Below are positions 45,412 through 57,879 of a stretch of 64,000 nt of DNA, in pieces. The notes below the pieces were generated by a model. That model ran no database searches and was not told the origin of the DNA. It saw only the letters and a list, made by a program, of their open reading frames with translations. The position numbers were made by a program, and so were the translations under genes. Where the stretch lies: the NCBI RefSeq assembly GCF_945859685.1, contig NC_079147.1, positions 189,517,174-189,581,173 of the forward strand, read 5' to 3'. Source of the stretch: Eupeodes corollae. Lineage: Eukaryota; Arthropoda; Insecta; Diptera; Syrphidae. How positions within the stretch are numbered: the stretch's first letter is position 1; every line of letters begins with the position of its first letter.

Positions 45412-45893
45412 AGATAATCCGATTCAATGTGCACATGATTTTTGGTTTTTACATATTTGTTAGCCAGGTAAAATTAGATGAAATAACGCTTTATGTTTAA
45501 TGTCTTTTTCTTTTGAAACAAAATTTACTTAGTGTTCCAACCAATTTATCATTAATACTTCGGTTTTGTTTACCAGTTACAGCATTATTTCCAACAAAGG
45601 ACAAAATTGAATAGGCTTTTAATACCTAATTAGATCATTTTAAGAAGTGTTTAGTGAGAAAATTTGAAAAAAGCTAATTTGTTTAAACTTTTGGGAGAGA
45701 TTCCAAATTTGGCTGTCAAGGTTTTAGAAGTTTTTATTGAGCCAAAAAAATCTAATCCTCATGATTTTGAGCTCCATGAAAAACTATTTCTTTTTTTTTA
45801 ATTGTAACAAAAATTAGCTTTACAATTTGGGAAATAGGTAAAAGAGTGGTAGGAGCAATCGTTTTAGCAAATTCGTCTGTTTTTTATTTGTGT
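45412..45893. other. AT-rich spacer, nothing recognised
   Basis: No gene is seen. Confidence 0.5.
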
Positions 45894-46935
45894 TTACTTG
45901 TGGGAAATGATCCTTTCAGGACGCTTTGGTGTTGTTCCTGCAGGTGATCCGGCCTGCTTTTTAGGATCGATGTCAAAAGAAGTTGGAGTTGCAAGAGATC
46001 CAAGTCGAGATACACTTCGCGGTCGTCCACGGAAAAAATACTCATTTATACCACTTCTTCCACCCATGTACTTGTTGTAAACATCAACAACTTGCGGACC
46101 TAGAACAATTTTATATGCTTTATCCTTTCGTGAATAACGACGATTCTCTGTTACTGGATTCGTTCCAACATATGGTGAAATCAGAGTAACCATTTTGCTA
46201 TCGATCCCGAACACCAAACTTAACTGAACTCTATCAACAGTTGTACTTTTCCATCATGCGTCCACGTCCTTCCTTTATAAATTTATTATTCGGGATTCTT
46301 GAGTTTGGTACGCGGTTGAGCCTTACGGTCCCCAATGGCAAAATACCATTTTTAAATAAATAAACTTGTAAATTTTGGCTACATGTAGTATAGCTGTTAT
46401 CAAAAAAATAACTTGTGGTTGACATTTTTGCCACAGTAGATGTTAATCTAGTGATGACATTTCCATAACTCCGAGATCTGGTGCACAGCAAACAAGTCGA
46501 AATCGTAGCTAAATCTAGAATATCCACTCAGAGCTTAGTTCTTATAGCACAATTTAAGTGACTTGGGTGGATTGTACTGCTTCAGTTCATAACGATATCT
46601 TGTTGGTATGATTTATTCATCAACGGCTATCTTTTTTGGATAAATAGCAATAGTTCTCGTATTTTCTCCAAAAGTGGCCTCATCTTAAACAATTTGTCAT
46701 GTCCTTCTTGCCCAAATGGAACGAAATTATCATTGTCGTTGAAATTGATGAAGCTTTTAATTTTTTCAAATCTTTTGCACGTTATTGTTTTATTCCAGTA
46801 AATGAAGATGGAAGTCGGCAATAGGACATACAGGTTACCATTCCGATGAGTCGCTCTATTTCATCTTCTGTAAAAACGACGAGTTTCCATTTCTTCAGTT
46901 TAAGAACAACTGAATACATTTATTTTACTTTGATT
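45894..46935 (-). pseudogene. piggyBac-like transposase remnant 1
   Basis: The minus strand gives, across several frames: 'FTEDEIERLIGMV' (about 46880), 'FIYWNKTITCKRFEKIKSFI' then 'NFNDNDNFVPFGQEGHDKLF' (46805-46690), 'RYELKQYNPPKSLKLCYKN' (about 46580), 'SYFFDNSYT' (about 46410), 'LGTVRLNRVPNS' (about 46330) and 'VTLISPYVGTNPVTE' with 'YNKYMGG' (46190-46050). This is the standard domain order of the piggyBac DDE transposase; the FDN.YT box carries a catalytic aspartate. The frame then joins a C-terminal Arg/Pro-rich piece to 45894. Multiple frameshifts make it inactive. No terminal repeats were found. Confidence 0.85.
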
Positions 46936-47267
46936 AACAATTATTGTAGGTAAAAGTGAAAAAACAAGTAAAGCTTAGAAAAATACAAACATTGAAAACC
47001 ATTTACATTTTACATCTACCCCCTGACAGAATAATATATATTTCTTTGTTTTTACTTATTTTTAGAAAGGATAAACATGTACATAAGTTATAAACAATGT
47101 ATTTTTTCAATTAGATTACTTTTTTTAGACAAAAGTTATTGATATTCAAAAATGCTGAAAATTTGAAACTTCCTTTTTTAACCACAATTCCAAACAGGGG
47201 TAACTAGGCATTTTAGTCATGTCTTTGTTACTTTTACTAAAAATTCTAAACATTTTCAAACAAAAGT
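46936..47267. other. AT-rich spacer, nothing recognised
   Basis: No gene is seen. Confidence 0.5.
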
Positions 47268-47700
47268 AAGAAAAGAGGTTGGATATAACCCACACTGTTA
47301 AATTCCCATCCTGTCTTTTGAATTGATTTTCTTGCCAAATTATTTTTTCTAAAAAATTAGCAACTATATTTTGCATACAATAAAATAATTTTTATTTCAA
47401 ATTCTGTTTTTGTTAACATGATTTTTGGTTGAAATACGATTGTTATCAATTTTAGTAGCATTGTTTGAAAGTTTTTAGTTGTTATGAAAAAATAACTGTT
47501 AGGTTTTTCTAAGAACATAATCTCACGTTACCAACAATAGTTTCAGTTTTAGTATCCGAATCAATTATACATTTATACCAGTTTTGAGTAGTATTAAATT
47601 ATTTTTTAAGAAAGATCGAGAATTTTTGAAATTGTCAATTCGATAAATATCGTTTATACAAATTTGTATTGGAAGTTAAATATTTAAAAGTTTTGTTATT
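47268..47700 (-). mobile_element. Old DINE/Helentron-like copy, 3' part
   Basis: The 3' terminus is clear (AAAGAGGTTGGATATAACCC, then 'CACACTGTTAAATTCCCATC' at 47291-47310, then CTGTCTTTTG). The body beyond about 47350 is strongly diverged and its upper limit is uncertain. Confidence 0.5.
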
Positions 47701-49507
47701 ATTTGAGCTGCATTTTTCTTAGAATTATGTAAGTGTTGATACGTTGTCTTCATTTTGGAAATAAAAATTGTGTTTTATTTGTCTTTTTAAGGATTGTTGT
47801 TATTTTTTGTAATAACTTTTGTGATTATTTTTACTTAAAGAATTACCTAAAAATCAATTGAACTTTTTTCAATTTCAATTTATTTTCATTGGTTCTTGAA
47901 ATCTCGAATCATCGAAAGTACTTAAATGCATTCAGTTTTCAAAGTCTTGTAATTTTATAAATAATTATATAAAATTATCAATCTTACTTTTAAATGTGGT
48001 ATAGTCTGATTATTTCAAGAAATCATGCATGCAACAGAAGAGCTTCAAGATACTAAAATATTTATAACAGTTGAAAGTGTAATGTTATTGCAAGGGTTAT
48101 CCCTAAAAACTGTTTTTTAAAAAAATGATTTTCAATGCACATATCTTATCTATCGAAAATTGGAAATAAAGTCTAAACGAACGTTTTGCCTTCTTTTAAG
48201 GGGTATAAGGTCATTATTTTCATAGAAATACATATTTTTTTTAAATCTTTTACATGTTCCCTATGGCCATTTGTGCAGACTTAAAGGTCATTGACATTAT
48301 TATAATGTCAAAATGTATACATAAAAAGCACACAAAATTAATAGTAAAATGTATTTAACTATTTGTGTAATATTTCACTGCCCATTTTAACAATCAATAA
48401 TTATTTTTCCTTTTATTATTAAATGTTTTATGATTTGTGGTTTGAAATTTATTCCAAAATCGAATTTAATCTAAAAGCCAATTTCTTGGAAAAATTACAT
48501 ACATTGCAGAAATCTAAATCAGAGTTATAAAACTTGAGAACTTAGTTGAGAAATGAAATGGTACAATCGAGTAATATTTTTTCTATAAACAAAGTTCTTA
48601 AGATTAGAATTTGTTGTCATAAAATTGGTGTTGATAAAATAATCAAAATTCTTCGAATGATAGAAAATAGGTGGTTTATCAAAAATGATGGTGGAAGGAA
48701 GGAAATTGTGAAGTCAATGATCACCAATATTATTGACAGAGTGGTTTGGAAAAATTGAGTTCTGGAACAAACTCGTCTTTTAAGTTTCTAAAAATGTATC
48801 AAAATGTTATTCAAAATCCCAACCCAAAAAGCACTTGGAATTTTTATAATCACATTCAATGACGCTCATTCCGGTTACTTTGACCTTAAGGCCTCTGTGG
48901 TGTTTGGCTTATTTACATAGATTTGTAACTTTACAAAACATATAAGAAAGAGATCTATAGCATTTGCCGTTGAGTTGAAATGGCTTGACCAACGTCAAAT
49001 AAATGAAAGCAAAATATACCAGAACTTAATTATTAACTAGAACGATTTAGTAAAATTTTAAAGCCGGTATTACCAGTTTTTTAAGCTTAAAAGATTATTT
49101 ACCTAACTTTAAACGATTTTGCATCTTAATATTTTTTAACAATTTGCTGAAGTTAAAATCAAGGAATGGATACTTTAAAAGTAGTTTATCCAGGCGCAAC
49201 GCACAAGTGTCAAAGTTTTTTGTTTATTTACTTTCAATTGTAATTTATTGTAACAGGTCCGAACTGGTTTTTCACTCAAGCATTATATAAGATCAAAGAA
49301 AGATATTGACTTTAAACTTTGTTGGTATTGCAATTTACAACAAGCACTGGTAAGAAGTCCTCTTTTTTCTAAAACAGCTTGTGAATTGTTAAATGTTTAG
49401 AAAATTGATTACTAGTAATATGCTTAGCCCTTGACAAAAGTTTGCTAACTTGACATTCTTGAAACTTATTTGAATTGGTATCGTGTCAAAGTTTAGAAAT
49501 TTGTTTG
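47701..49507. other. AT-rich stretch without recognised genes
   Basis: No coding region or repeat is supported. Confidence 0.45.
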
Positions 49508-50515
49508 TTAACTTTCCATAGGAAGCTATTGTAGGGGGTCCGATTTTTCGAATTGAAAATGTTGACATTTCTCGACGTTTTAAGGTTCCTGAAGTCGAAA
49601 TCAAAGATTTTTAGAAATATGTCTGCGAGTGCTTGTGAAAGTAGGAATTAAAAAAAGGTGGAAATTATGGGTTAACCCAAAATATCTCACGAACCAATAT
49701 TGCTAGAGACTTTAATTAAACGTAAAATTCTATATTGTAAAGTGATACCAAACTAGTATATTTTGGAAAAAAACTGACAACAATATTTGTCACCTCGAAT
49801 ATTATACGAACAAAAAAGGATTTACCTCCAAAATAATGTTGTACAACATAGAATAGCGTTTTTGACATCTGGTAAAATTTTGAGAAAAAACGAATTAACA
49901 GTTTTTTTACATAAAAATTAAAAAAAAAAACATTACTAAAAGTTGCCAAAAATTGGTTTTCGATTCAGATATCTTTTCAAAAATTTGAGATAGTAGCTTA
50001 AAACTAATTGTACCTTATAAAAGTTATTGTTTTCAACATTCGGTAATTTTTATATTGGCATGATACTTATTTTATCCCAAAAAAAATATTGTTTTCTACA
50101 TTCAGTAATTTTTTTATAAGAATCAATAATCCGTATTTTAATAAAAAAAAAATCTACAAAAAATAATACGCAAACTTGGTAAAAATTGATCTTCGGTTCT
50201 CGTTATTTCATGCATAATAGAATATATTGATTTTAAAATAATTTCGTACATCCAATTTCTATTTGTTTATATAACAAATAAACACTTTTAAGAAATGCTA
50301 CTGAAATTGGTAAAAATTCGTTTTCGACTTAAAATCTCGTTAACAAAAATTTTGTTTTGAAATCAAATTATTTTAAATATTGTTGGAAATTTTTAATAAT
50401 AATTCAACTGACTACTTTTTTAATAAAACACGAAAAACTACAGACTTTTAAGAACGACAAATTGACTGACGGGATGGGAAGCTATCAGTGTGGCTCGCAT
50501 CATACCCTCTTTTTG
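49508..50515 (+). mobile_element. DINE/Helentron-like repeat, copy 5
   Basis: The copy begins with AACTTTCCATAGGAAGCT (49510-49527), has the conserved 5' block ('GGTCCGATTT', 'AGATTTTTAGAAA') with an internal deletion near 49635, then several tandem-type units. It ends in 'GACGGGATGGGAAGCTATCA' at 50468-50487 and a T-rich end. The overall layout matches copy 3. Confidence 0.75.
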
Positions 50516-51479
50516 CATCAATCCATATAACCGCAGGCCTTATCGCTGAAGATTATTATTCGATTTAAAAAAGGTATCAGTTACCAAATCCTATTTAGCA
50601 AAAACGCACTATATCTACAGTTGTTTTGCTTTCACGCTTTCTGGCCAAGTCATGATGCAAAATTTGACAAGTTGTTGTCTGCGTAAAGTAAAGCCCTGGA
50701 GCGAAACCGACTGCCTTTGGTTCTTAACGTAATTATTTCCTATCACAGGTACTGGTTGTTGGTTGAATGTTATCTAAAACAGTGTGTTTGAGTTTGTAAA
50801 TTAAAATAAGCATATTACACTAAACGTTCCCCTTTAAGAAATAGATGAACTAATATCATCTACTTTGAATGATGGACCTTTAAAAATATGTCAAAAGTTT
50901 GAATAACTTTTAGAATCAAATGGTAAATCATTAATTTTTTGACATTTTTATTTATTTAAAACAATCCTTATACAATGTATGAAATACATGAAATCAATTG
51001 AAAACAACAGCGAACAAATTGTTAACCTTCTGTCATACATTTCTAGTAAGCCACAGTTGGCTTAAATGTCTGACTTAATTTTTAAGGAGTGCACATTTGG
51101 TTGGTTTAAGATAAAATATTTGAACGTTTTGAAGCTAAAAGACGGTAGAAGAAAAGTTACATCTTATACATTTCACTAATGAGCCTGACTATTGGCTTTG
51201 CCTGTTAGACTAGACACAGTCAGTTAACAAGTATGAATCGATAAAATTTAAGCCAAAATTTTATGTAGAAACATTGTAAGCGAATTGGCAATCAATTTAA
51301 GCCAACCAGCTAGCCACAGTCTCCCCCCAATTATCAAAAAAATTCAAACTTTATACATAAGACTCGATATGTTGTCCCTGTCAATTGATTAAACTGTTTT
51401 TCTGTTTTCCTTTGCCACTAACTATTTAGATATATTTTTATTTTTTTGTGAAATAAAATACGATCAAACGTTATGAGAT
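50516..51479. other. AT-rich stretch without recognised genes
   Basis: No coding region or repeat is supported. Confidence 0.5.
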
Positions 51480-51900
51480 ACACGACACGAGCACGAGATG
51501 CTAAGGCGGATGATGGTGTAACAGAAAAATTTCACTTTTTCACTGATACACTTTTTCCTTGCCGGCGGCAGTGGTGGTGGTGGTGACTGGTAGCATGGAT
51601 AGTGGTGCGTCGTCGTTGTCGTCGTCCGCGAGGCATGTTTCTCCTGTTTTCACATAAGAAAAATGCGTAGTGCTCGTAATATCTGTTACTAGGTTTTTAT
51701 ATAACCGAGAAAAGAAGGAAACCGTATGATGGCACATGACCTCTTTTTTATTACAGCAGCTGAGACCAGCAGTGAGATGATGATGTTGACGCGAAGCCAC
51801 GGCGGACTCACGATCAATGAAGCTTACTAAAGCGTAGGTATATACTATCACATACATACGCGTCTCGCCAAAGCAGAGTAAGGTGGTAGGAAGTACTCGA
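51480..51900 (-). other. GC-richer island, possible promoter or leader exon
   Basis: This island is far less AT-rich than its surroundings and has CGTCGT and GGTGGT trinucleotide runs. It carries a 105-codon minus-strand frame (51857-51540) of low-complexity composition ending in Thr/Ala-rich sequence. It belongs to none of the window's repeat families. CAC/GAC-type runs and 'GTGAAAACAGGAG' wording are common in fly leader exons. I recognise no protein. It could be a promoter/5'UTR region of a minus-strand transcript or an intronic regulatory block. Confidence 0.25.
51532..51636 (-). CDS. Speculative small Arg/His-rich ORF
   Basis: On the minus strand an ATG at 51636-51634 sits in the fly-like context AAACATG and opens 34 codons to a TGA at 51534-51532. 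The product begins MPRGRRQRRR and has a run of histidines (HHHHH) near the middle. It overlaps a longer frame in another phase. The composition comes from trinucleotide repeats, so it may be accidental. Confidence 0.12.
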   Translation of the reverse strand: MPRGRRQRRRTTIHATSHHHHHCRRQGKSVSVKK

Positions 51901-52440
51901 TAACTGTGTTACGATGTTGCATCATTCCCTCATCTCGAATGAAAAAAGATGCAAATTGATGATGCATTCGATTTATAATATGCAAGATGCAATGGACCAT
52001 AACATGTATAAAACCTACGCACTACAAGATTATGAAACATCAGTGAAACTTTTATGAGTATGTTTTCCCAGCTGGGGCTTCATCATAAGCCAATATTAAT
52101 GACTTAGCAATGTAAGGCAAATTTAAAAAGGACCTGGGTTGTTTTAGGGCTAACACTCGAAGAGGGCGATACATTTTTGATGAAATTGCAATTTTATATT
52201 GAAAATCCTTGAGCAAGGGTAAATTATCAAGCAATCAGATAAACAGTCCTTTTGTAAGTAAAACTTTGGGGAGCAGGTTGCAAATACTGTTTATTCAAGA
52301 ATTCTGTATGATTAAAATTTTGTATGATACTTTTTGGTCATTGTTCCATATGTCTTAAATACTGTATTTATTGTGTTGTATATCTGCAAAATTTTGTGTA
52401 AAACAAGACATAACCTCAAATTGTGCACGTTTTGCAAAAT
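51901..52440. other. No recognised feature
   Basis: Non-coding. A run of GATGCA/TGCATC-like words occurs at 51913-51990 (GATGTTGCATCATTC, GATGATGCATTCG, GATGCAATGG) without clear periodicity. Confidence 0.4.
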
Positions 52441-53640
52441 GCCCCCAAATACAAAAAGCGTTCCAAGCGATCAACATCTTAAGGCACTAATTAGTTCATG
52501 TTGTGAAAGTGAAGATGAACTTGATTTTTCATCCGATGAATGTGATGATCTAAAATTTGTCTCCCAGAAAAATAACTCCTCAGGGAAAAAATGTCGCACA
52601 TCTCCCTGCCACTAGAGACTTTGCTTCAGTCTACTGTCTCTTAGCATCTCCACCTTAACCGTCCACTTCTCAAGGAGTTTCAAGAGCTACAGAGGTGAAG
52701 TCATCAAAAGCTAATATTATATGGAAAGGAAACCTTCAGTTACATTTTTAGGAAACGACGATCTTTCAAACGAACTTCTAGAATTGGAAACGCCATACTT
52801 GTTTTTTGCTTTTTTTCTCACTAAAGAAATGAATGATCTTATACAGCGTACAAAAAGACTCAAGTTAACCGATAAATGATGTAATTACTGATATCCACCA
52901 ATTTATTGGAGTTTTATAGACATCAATTAAACGGATTCTTAATGTAAGAAGTTACTGGTCTGCTAAAATAAGAATATCAATAATCAAAGGCCCAATTCCA
53001 CTAATAGGATATGAGCGTTTGTGACAAGTAAAACCCAGCCTAAAAGTGATAGACTTTACTGATAGTACTTTTCAAAAGTACTTGGAGATGGATGAGCAAA
53101 TGTGCTTAACCAAGGATTAAAGTATTCTAAAACAATGCATACCGGCTAAACCTCATAAATGGGACTTCAAACTATTAATATTGTACGGAGTCAGTGATTT
53201 TGGCAACAAGGTCTAAATGTATAGTGGCCAAGAAAATATTATATGCTGATGCGAGCCACAGTTGGGTGCTGCATCAAATGAAGTTGTGCCATTAGTGAGT
53301 TAAATACCAAACAATTTGAACTGTAGTCTTTACTTCGAAAAGTATTATAACTACTTGCCGCTTATCGAATTTTTGGCTAGGAGAGGAATTCGTGTAGTCT
53401 TGGAGTAGTGATAAAAATAGAATTTTTATTATTGCTGGACACAAAATTTTACTAAGAATTCAATTTCGGTACATTAGGTTGTTTTACAGTGTGAAACATT
53501 GTTACATGGTTACTGTATCGCTTTGCCAAAAAAGAAAACTGGAAGGTGTACTAATATCAGAAGTTCTTCAAGATAAAACGACCTTTGGCTAGTATGGGGG
53601 AAAAAGAATGCCCAATTGCACTAGTTTCACACAGATCATA
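52441..53640 (+). pseudogene. piggyBac-like transposase remnant 2
   Basis: A plus-strand start at 52439-52441 opens an acidic N-terminus ('SCCESEDELDFSSDECDD', about 52498-52551), usual for piggyBac transposases. Downstream, across frames, are 'RILNVRSYWSAKIRISIIKG' (about 52930), 'MDEQMCLTKD' (a catalytic-aspartate region, about 53090), 'PAKPHKWDFKLLILYGVSDF' (about 53145), 'MYSGQENIIC', 'LYFEKYYNYLPLIEFLARRG' (FDN.YT position changed to FEKYY, about 53330) and 'GIRVLG'. Stops are frequent. It differs from remnant 1 in many positions and is a separate lineage or much older copy. Confidence 0.8.
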
Positions 53641-53686
53641 TTTGAATAATACGGATTTTGCCTTCTTACGACACATAGAAACTCAA

Positions 53687-54688
53687 GAGTGATTTTGTAA
53701 CTATTATCTTTTTGGCCACACTAGTTTAAACACGTGACGCACGTTTTGTGTGTTTATTTCACTGTCAAACATCTTTTGTTTGGTATATAATTTAAATGAT
53801 TGAATTTTATTATCAAAATGCATGCTGTGTTAAGAATGCTCATCGCGCGCTTTATCCATTTTATGGTCAGTTTAAACGACACACTGAAACGGCTACTCGG
53901 GCTGTTGTGGCTTAATTTCGCACCAAATTTACATTGTTGGACATTAATCCACCAAGAAAATATCGCAGCTGTATAGGAAAGTGTCAATTGTGGCCATCAG
54001 TTATCTTTTCGTCGCCGTTCGCAGCAATTAGGCCTCTGTTACTCAACAACGCAACGTGTAAAATTTTGCGGAAGAGTTTAGGTGTGATGCCTTTCAAGAT
54101 ACAGCTGGTGTAAGAATTGAAGCCGAACGACCTACTGCAACGTAAAATGTCACAATGTGTTAGGTTTATAGGCTGATGGCATAACTGGACCGTACTTATT
54201 CAAAGATGATGCGAATCGTTAAGTAACTTTAAATGGTGAGCGCTACCGTGAGATGATATACAATTTTTTTTACCAAAATGCAAGAGTTTGACTTGCATGA
54301 CATTTTTTTTAACAAGACGGTGCCTCATGCCACACAACAATGGACTTATTAAGAGGCGAGTTCGATGAAAATTTTATTTCACGTTCTATACCGGTCAATT
54401 GGCCGCCTAGCTCGTGCGATTTAAGGTCTTTAGACTATTTGTTGTGAGACTCATGTCTATATAGACAAGCGCACTTCAATTAACGCATTGGAAGACAACA
54501 TTGAAGCATTTCGTGAGATACCGGTCTAAAAGTTGTAAAGAGTATGCCAAAATTGGACTAAGCGGATGGGCCATTTGAGGCGCAGTCAAGACCGTACTAT
54601 CGATTCAAGTAAAGATTCATGCATTTTTGTTTTAATTGTATGTGTTTTTTTTGTGAAAAACTTTCTTAAAGCTTTTAAAAAATCACCC
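53687..54688 (+). mobile_element. Mariner-type element, near full length but dead
   Basis: The left end reads GTGATTTTGTAACTATTATC (53690 region), matching the outer end of the element at 22390, and the right end AAAAAATCACCC (54677-54688) is its inverse. The inside, in broken plus-strand frames, gives 'HRALYPFYGQFKRHTETATR' (N-terminus), 'KILRKSLGVMPFKIQL', 'ELKPNDLLQR', 'QDGASCHTT' (second aspartate), 'PVNWPPSSCDLRSLDYLL' (third aspartate) and 'MPKLD'. It retains the N-terminal/middle region that the 21655 element has lost, so the two belong to one subfamily. The SDEAH first-aspartate region appears deleted. Confidence 0.85.
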
Positions 54689-54699
54689 TACATATGTCA

Positions 54700-55265
54700 A
54701 GTTTTGCCCCATACATATTTCTTACTTAAAACTCGAAAAGTCTAATTTTATCAAAATCAAAAAGATTGATTTTTTTTTGAAATTATCGCTAAACATTAGT
54801 TTCTGAATTTAAACAAAATATTTTTGCATTGCTCCAGAAACGTACCCGCCATAGAACAGTTGTTTTGGTTTTAAGTTGACTCAAGAACTAGTGAACCAAT
54901 TACAACCGATTACTGTTTTAATTATATTTGATGTCATTGTTTTTGTTTTTTTATTTTTAAAAAGATACACATTTTTTTTAGAAATTCGATATCTCAAAAA
55001 CGGTTTGTTATTTTTAACGAAAATTAAATGTAAAACGTACATTTATTAATAAACTTTAAGTAACTGCATACTCAAAATATTATTAAATTAAAACGTTATG
55101 TAAAAAAACTAATTACAAAAAATGCTTTCTTGAGAAAAAGGTTTTCTTGAGAAATCAAATATCGTTAAAATTTTGGAAACAAACTTTTTTTTGCAGGTAC
55201 ATTTTTAAATTTTAAAATACTCTTTGCAAGCATGACCAAGTTCGTACGACCCAGTCGTGCATTTT
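54700..55265 (+). repeat. Interspersed repeat family C, copy 3
   Basis: It starts just after the mariner. It shares 'CATTGCTCCAGAAACG', 'CCATAGAACAG', 'AAATTCGATATCTCAAAAAC' and the 'GAGAAATCAAAT' block with copy 2. It includes TTTTGCAG/GTACAT at 55190-55201, which mimics a ratchet point, and ends near 'GTACGACCCAGTCGTGCATT', also seen at about 9345. Confidence 0.5.
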
Positions 55266-55959
55266 ATTTTTAATCAATACATTAATAAATTTAATTTATT
55301 TTGGAAAAAAAATGAGTCATTGAGAAACACTACAGAATTTTGAAATAGCAGATTTTGTCCTACAGAATTTCGAATCAAAACCCTAAAATTTGATTTAATA
55401 AAAGAGGTGCACAGTTATTTCAACAACAAGCTTTTAGTCTGACTGTCTGACTGATCAGCTTAGGAATCATATTTCAAAAAGTTCAAACCAATTAAATTAA
55501 ACCTATATTAAGGATCAAAATATAAACATTTTTTTAAAGAATCCTTAGCATGTCAACTATTAATTGTTTTTTCTATCTGACTGTGATTAATAATTATGAT
55601 TCGAACTCATTAATACAAAATTGGAAAAAAATATAATGAAATTCATTTCGAAGATTATTTCTAAGCATAGGTATATTTAAATTAAGACCCATGTTAAAAT
55701 CGGATATTAAAAAAGTGTTGGGGTATTTATAGTCAAAAATTATACTTGGTTAAGACAACAAACGTCACATTAACAGCAGGTGAGCTAATTTTATACAACA
55801 TCAAAATCGATTGAACTAAAAACAAAAAGAAATAAAATCTAAGCATGATAATGATATAAACCAAAAAATCCCCTTAGGCAAATCATAATATCATCCAGAG
55901 ACATCTCCAACACCATCGATCCACAAGCCCTCTGCTTAAAAAAAATGATGATACAAAAG
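55266..55959. other. AT-rich stretch without recognised genes
   Basis: No coding region is supported. Confidence 0.5.
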
Positions 55960-56522
55960 GTTAACAAACGCATGGTTACCACTTTTGTAGATATCTTTAA
56001 AACCTTTTACAGTTCTGTACATAATTATGAATACAAATTTTGTACGTCGTTTCTGGTTGGGGTGTTTAGACGCATTGGAGATGTTTGTTACAGTCCAACA
56101 TAGCTTATATCCAGCTAAATAAGGATTTCAACAAGAAAAGAAAGCTGAAAACTGGTGTAAAAAAAACTTGTAAAATCTCTTGTCTGTGTAGCAAGTTGTG
56201 AAGGATCCAAGGTATAGAGAAAACCTGCTTTCCGTGATGGTCTTAAGCAGTTGTATTCCTCCTCAACCGTAATGCTCACACTTCTAGGAATGCCCATCAA
56301 TTAACCCTTGAGTCCGTCTTCGATCGTAATGTGAAGTACAGATATTCGTTCTTTAGCCGTACTATGCGAATGCCTTACCACACTCTCTGTTTCCCCGTCA
56401 TTGCAATCGTAAAGACTTTAAAAGCAATGTTTACCGAGATCTTCTATCCAGAGCCTCCCCCCTTTGGCTTAAAGCTTACATTGTTTTTCTGGAATATTAA
56501 AGGTATACAAACTCATTTTTAG
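55960..56522 (+). pseudogene. LINE ORF2 C-terminal remnant
   Basis: Plus-strand frames contain 'RRIGDVCYSP' (about 56070) and then 'RNVKYRYSFFSRTMRM' (56323-56370), followed in the neighbouring frame by 'LPHSLFPRHCNRKDFKSNVY'. This YR.SFFPRT.R.WN.LP..VFP..Y.L..FK pattern is the usual C-terminus of many arthropod LINE polyproteins. The reverse transcriptase core is missing. The sequence is GC-richer than its flanks. Clade is not determined. Confidence 0.55.
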
Positions 56523-57879
56523 TATTTGCTAATATTTTAATTCTTTTTGTATCAAAACTTAACAAGTTTTAATTTTCAAAATCTGGCAACAATATTGTAA
56601 GCCCAGCATCACATTTAAAACTTATGTTACATGTTCCTACGCTGTCACTTCCGTACATAAAGTTCGTACTACGTCATCATTTCATGATTTGAAATAATGT
56701 AGTTGCCTACGTTACGTACACAAAAAAGCAAACGATGGCTTCAAGAGCTCTTCATTCTTCAAAACGCTTGCAGCTTGTTTAATTTTTTGCATTTGCCATT
56801 TATTTTTATTGTTGTTAATAAACAATCTTCTTGTAGACTTACCACTTAAAGAGCACCCATCACTGTCTAATTTTATGAAGTCAGAAATAAAGAAAAAAAC
56901 TTAATTGCACTCAATCAAATATTTTAAACACACAAACAACTGTGAGTTTTTTTTTAATAGTTTTGACTTTTATTTTTATTGGTAGAAAGATATCTTTTGT
57001 TTTATTGGATTTAAGATTTTTTGTTTAAACTTATATTTTAATGTGCAAATTGCATGTTGCCAAAAATGAATTATTACCTGTTTTCCATAATTTTATGTTC
57101 AATTTCTTAAATTTCACAAAGTGGGAGTTAGTGGATAGTCATCAATTTTTTAGATTGTTTAGTCAGACGTTTTTTTATTTTTCAATATTTTTAACTATCA
57201 AAAAAAGTCCACATAATTATTTGTTCATTTTAATTTATTAACTTTTGTGATTGTTGTTTTTACTAATCTACTATCTTTTTTATTGTTGTTGTTATTATGT
57301 GACATTATTTTTAGAATTTAGTGATGATAAACTTGTTTCTTGTTTTTATTGGTAAATTGTTACTAATTACTAAACTCATTGGTTGGGAAGTTAAGTCAAA
57401 CAAATAATCAATTCTGAACAAGATTTATTATAAATTAATTAGTACTTAAATTAGAATTTTTAATTTAAATTGACGTTTGAATTTAAGGTGATAGTAAAAT
57501 ATTGCGAAATAGAAAAAAACCAAACAGAAACGTGTGTGACACGTTCTATTTATACTATATTCCATGAAATCAGAAAGAATCAAAACTTTTGTAATTTTTT
57601 AACAACTAGAATTATAAAACTATGCATGTATCATTTTTAAACAACCAAACCACATTCTGAAGGGTTTATTTTTTATACGTTTTGAAAACTAGCTTTTCCC
57701 GGAAGTTGGTCTGTAAATTATGAAATGACAAACCAAATTGAAAATAAATAAAGAGACAGCTGTCAAAAATACTAACTCTCAATATAATATTGCCAGTTTG
57801 AAAACAAAATGAGTTTGAGAACACTAGTTTCTATAATTTTTTAATTTTAAAATTGTATTGTATATCGAACGAGGTAACA
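56523..57879. other. AT-rich stretch without recognised genes
   Basis: No coding region or repeat is supported. Confidence 0.45.

Noticed and set aside
45894..46217. 107-codon minus-strand frame with Arg/Ser/Pro-rich end, considered as a host gene
   Set aside because: Its first half is the piggyBac VTLISPYVG...YNKYMGG region, in line with further piggyBac motifs upstream.
55180..55205. TTTTGCAG/GTACAT resembling a ratchet point
   Set aside because: It lies in repeat family C and has a weak donor.
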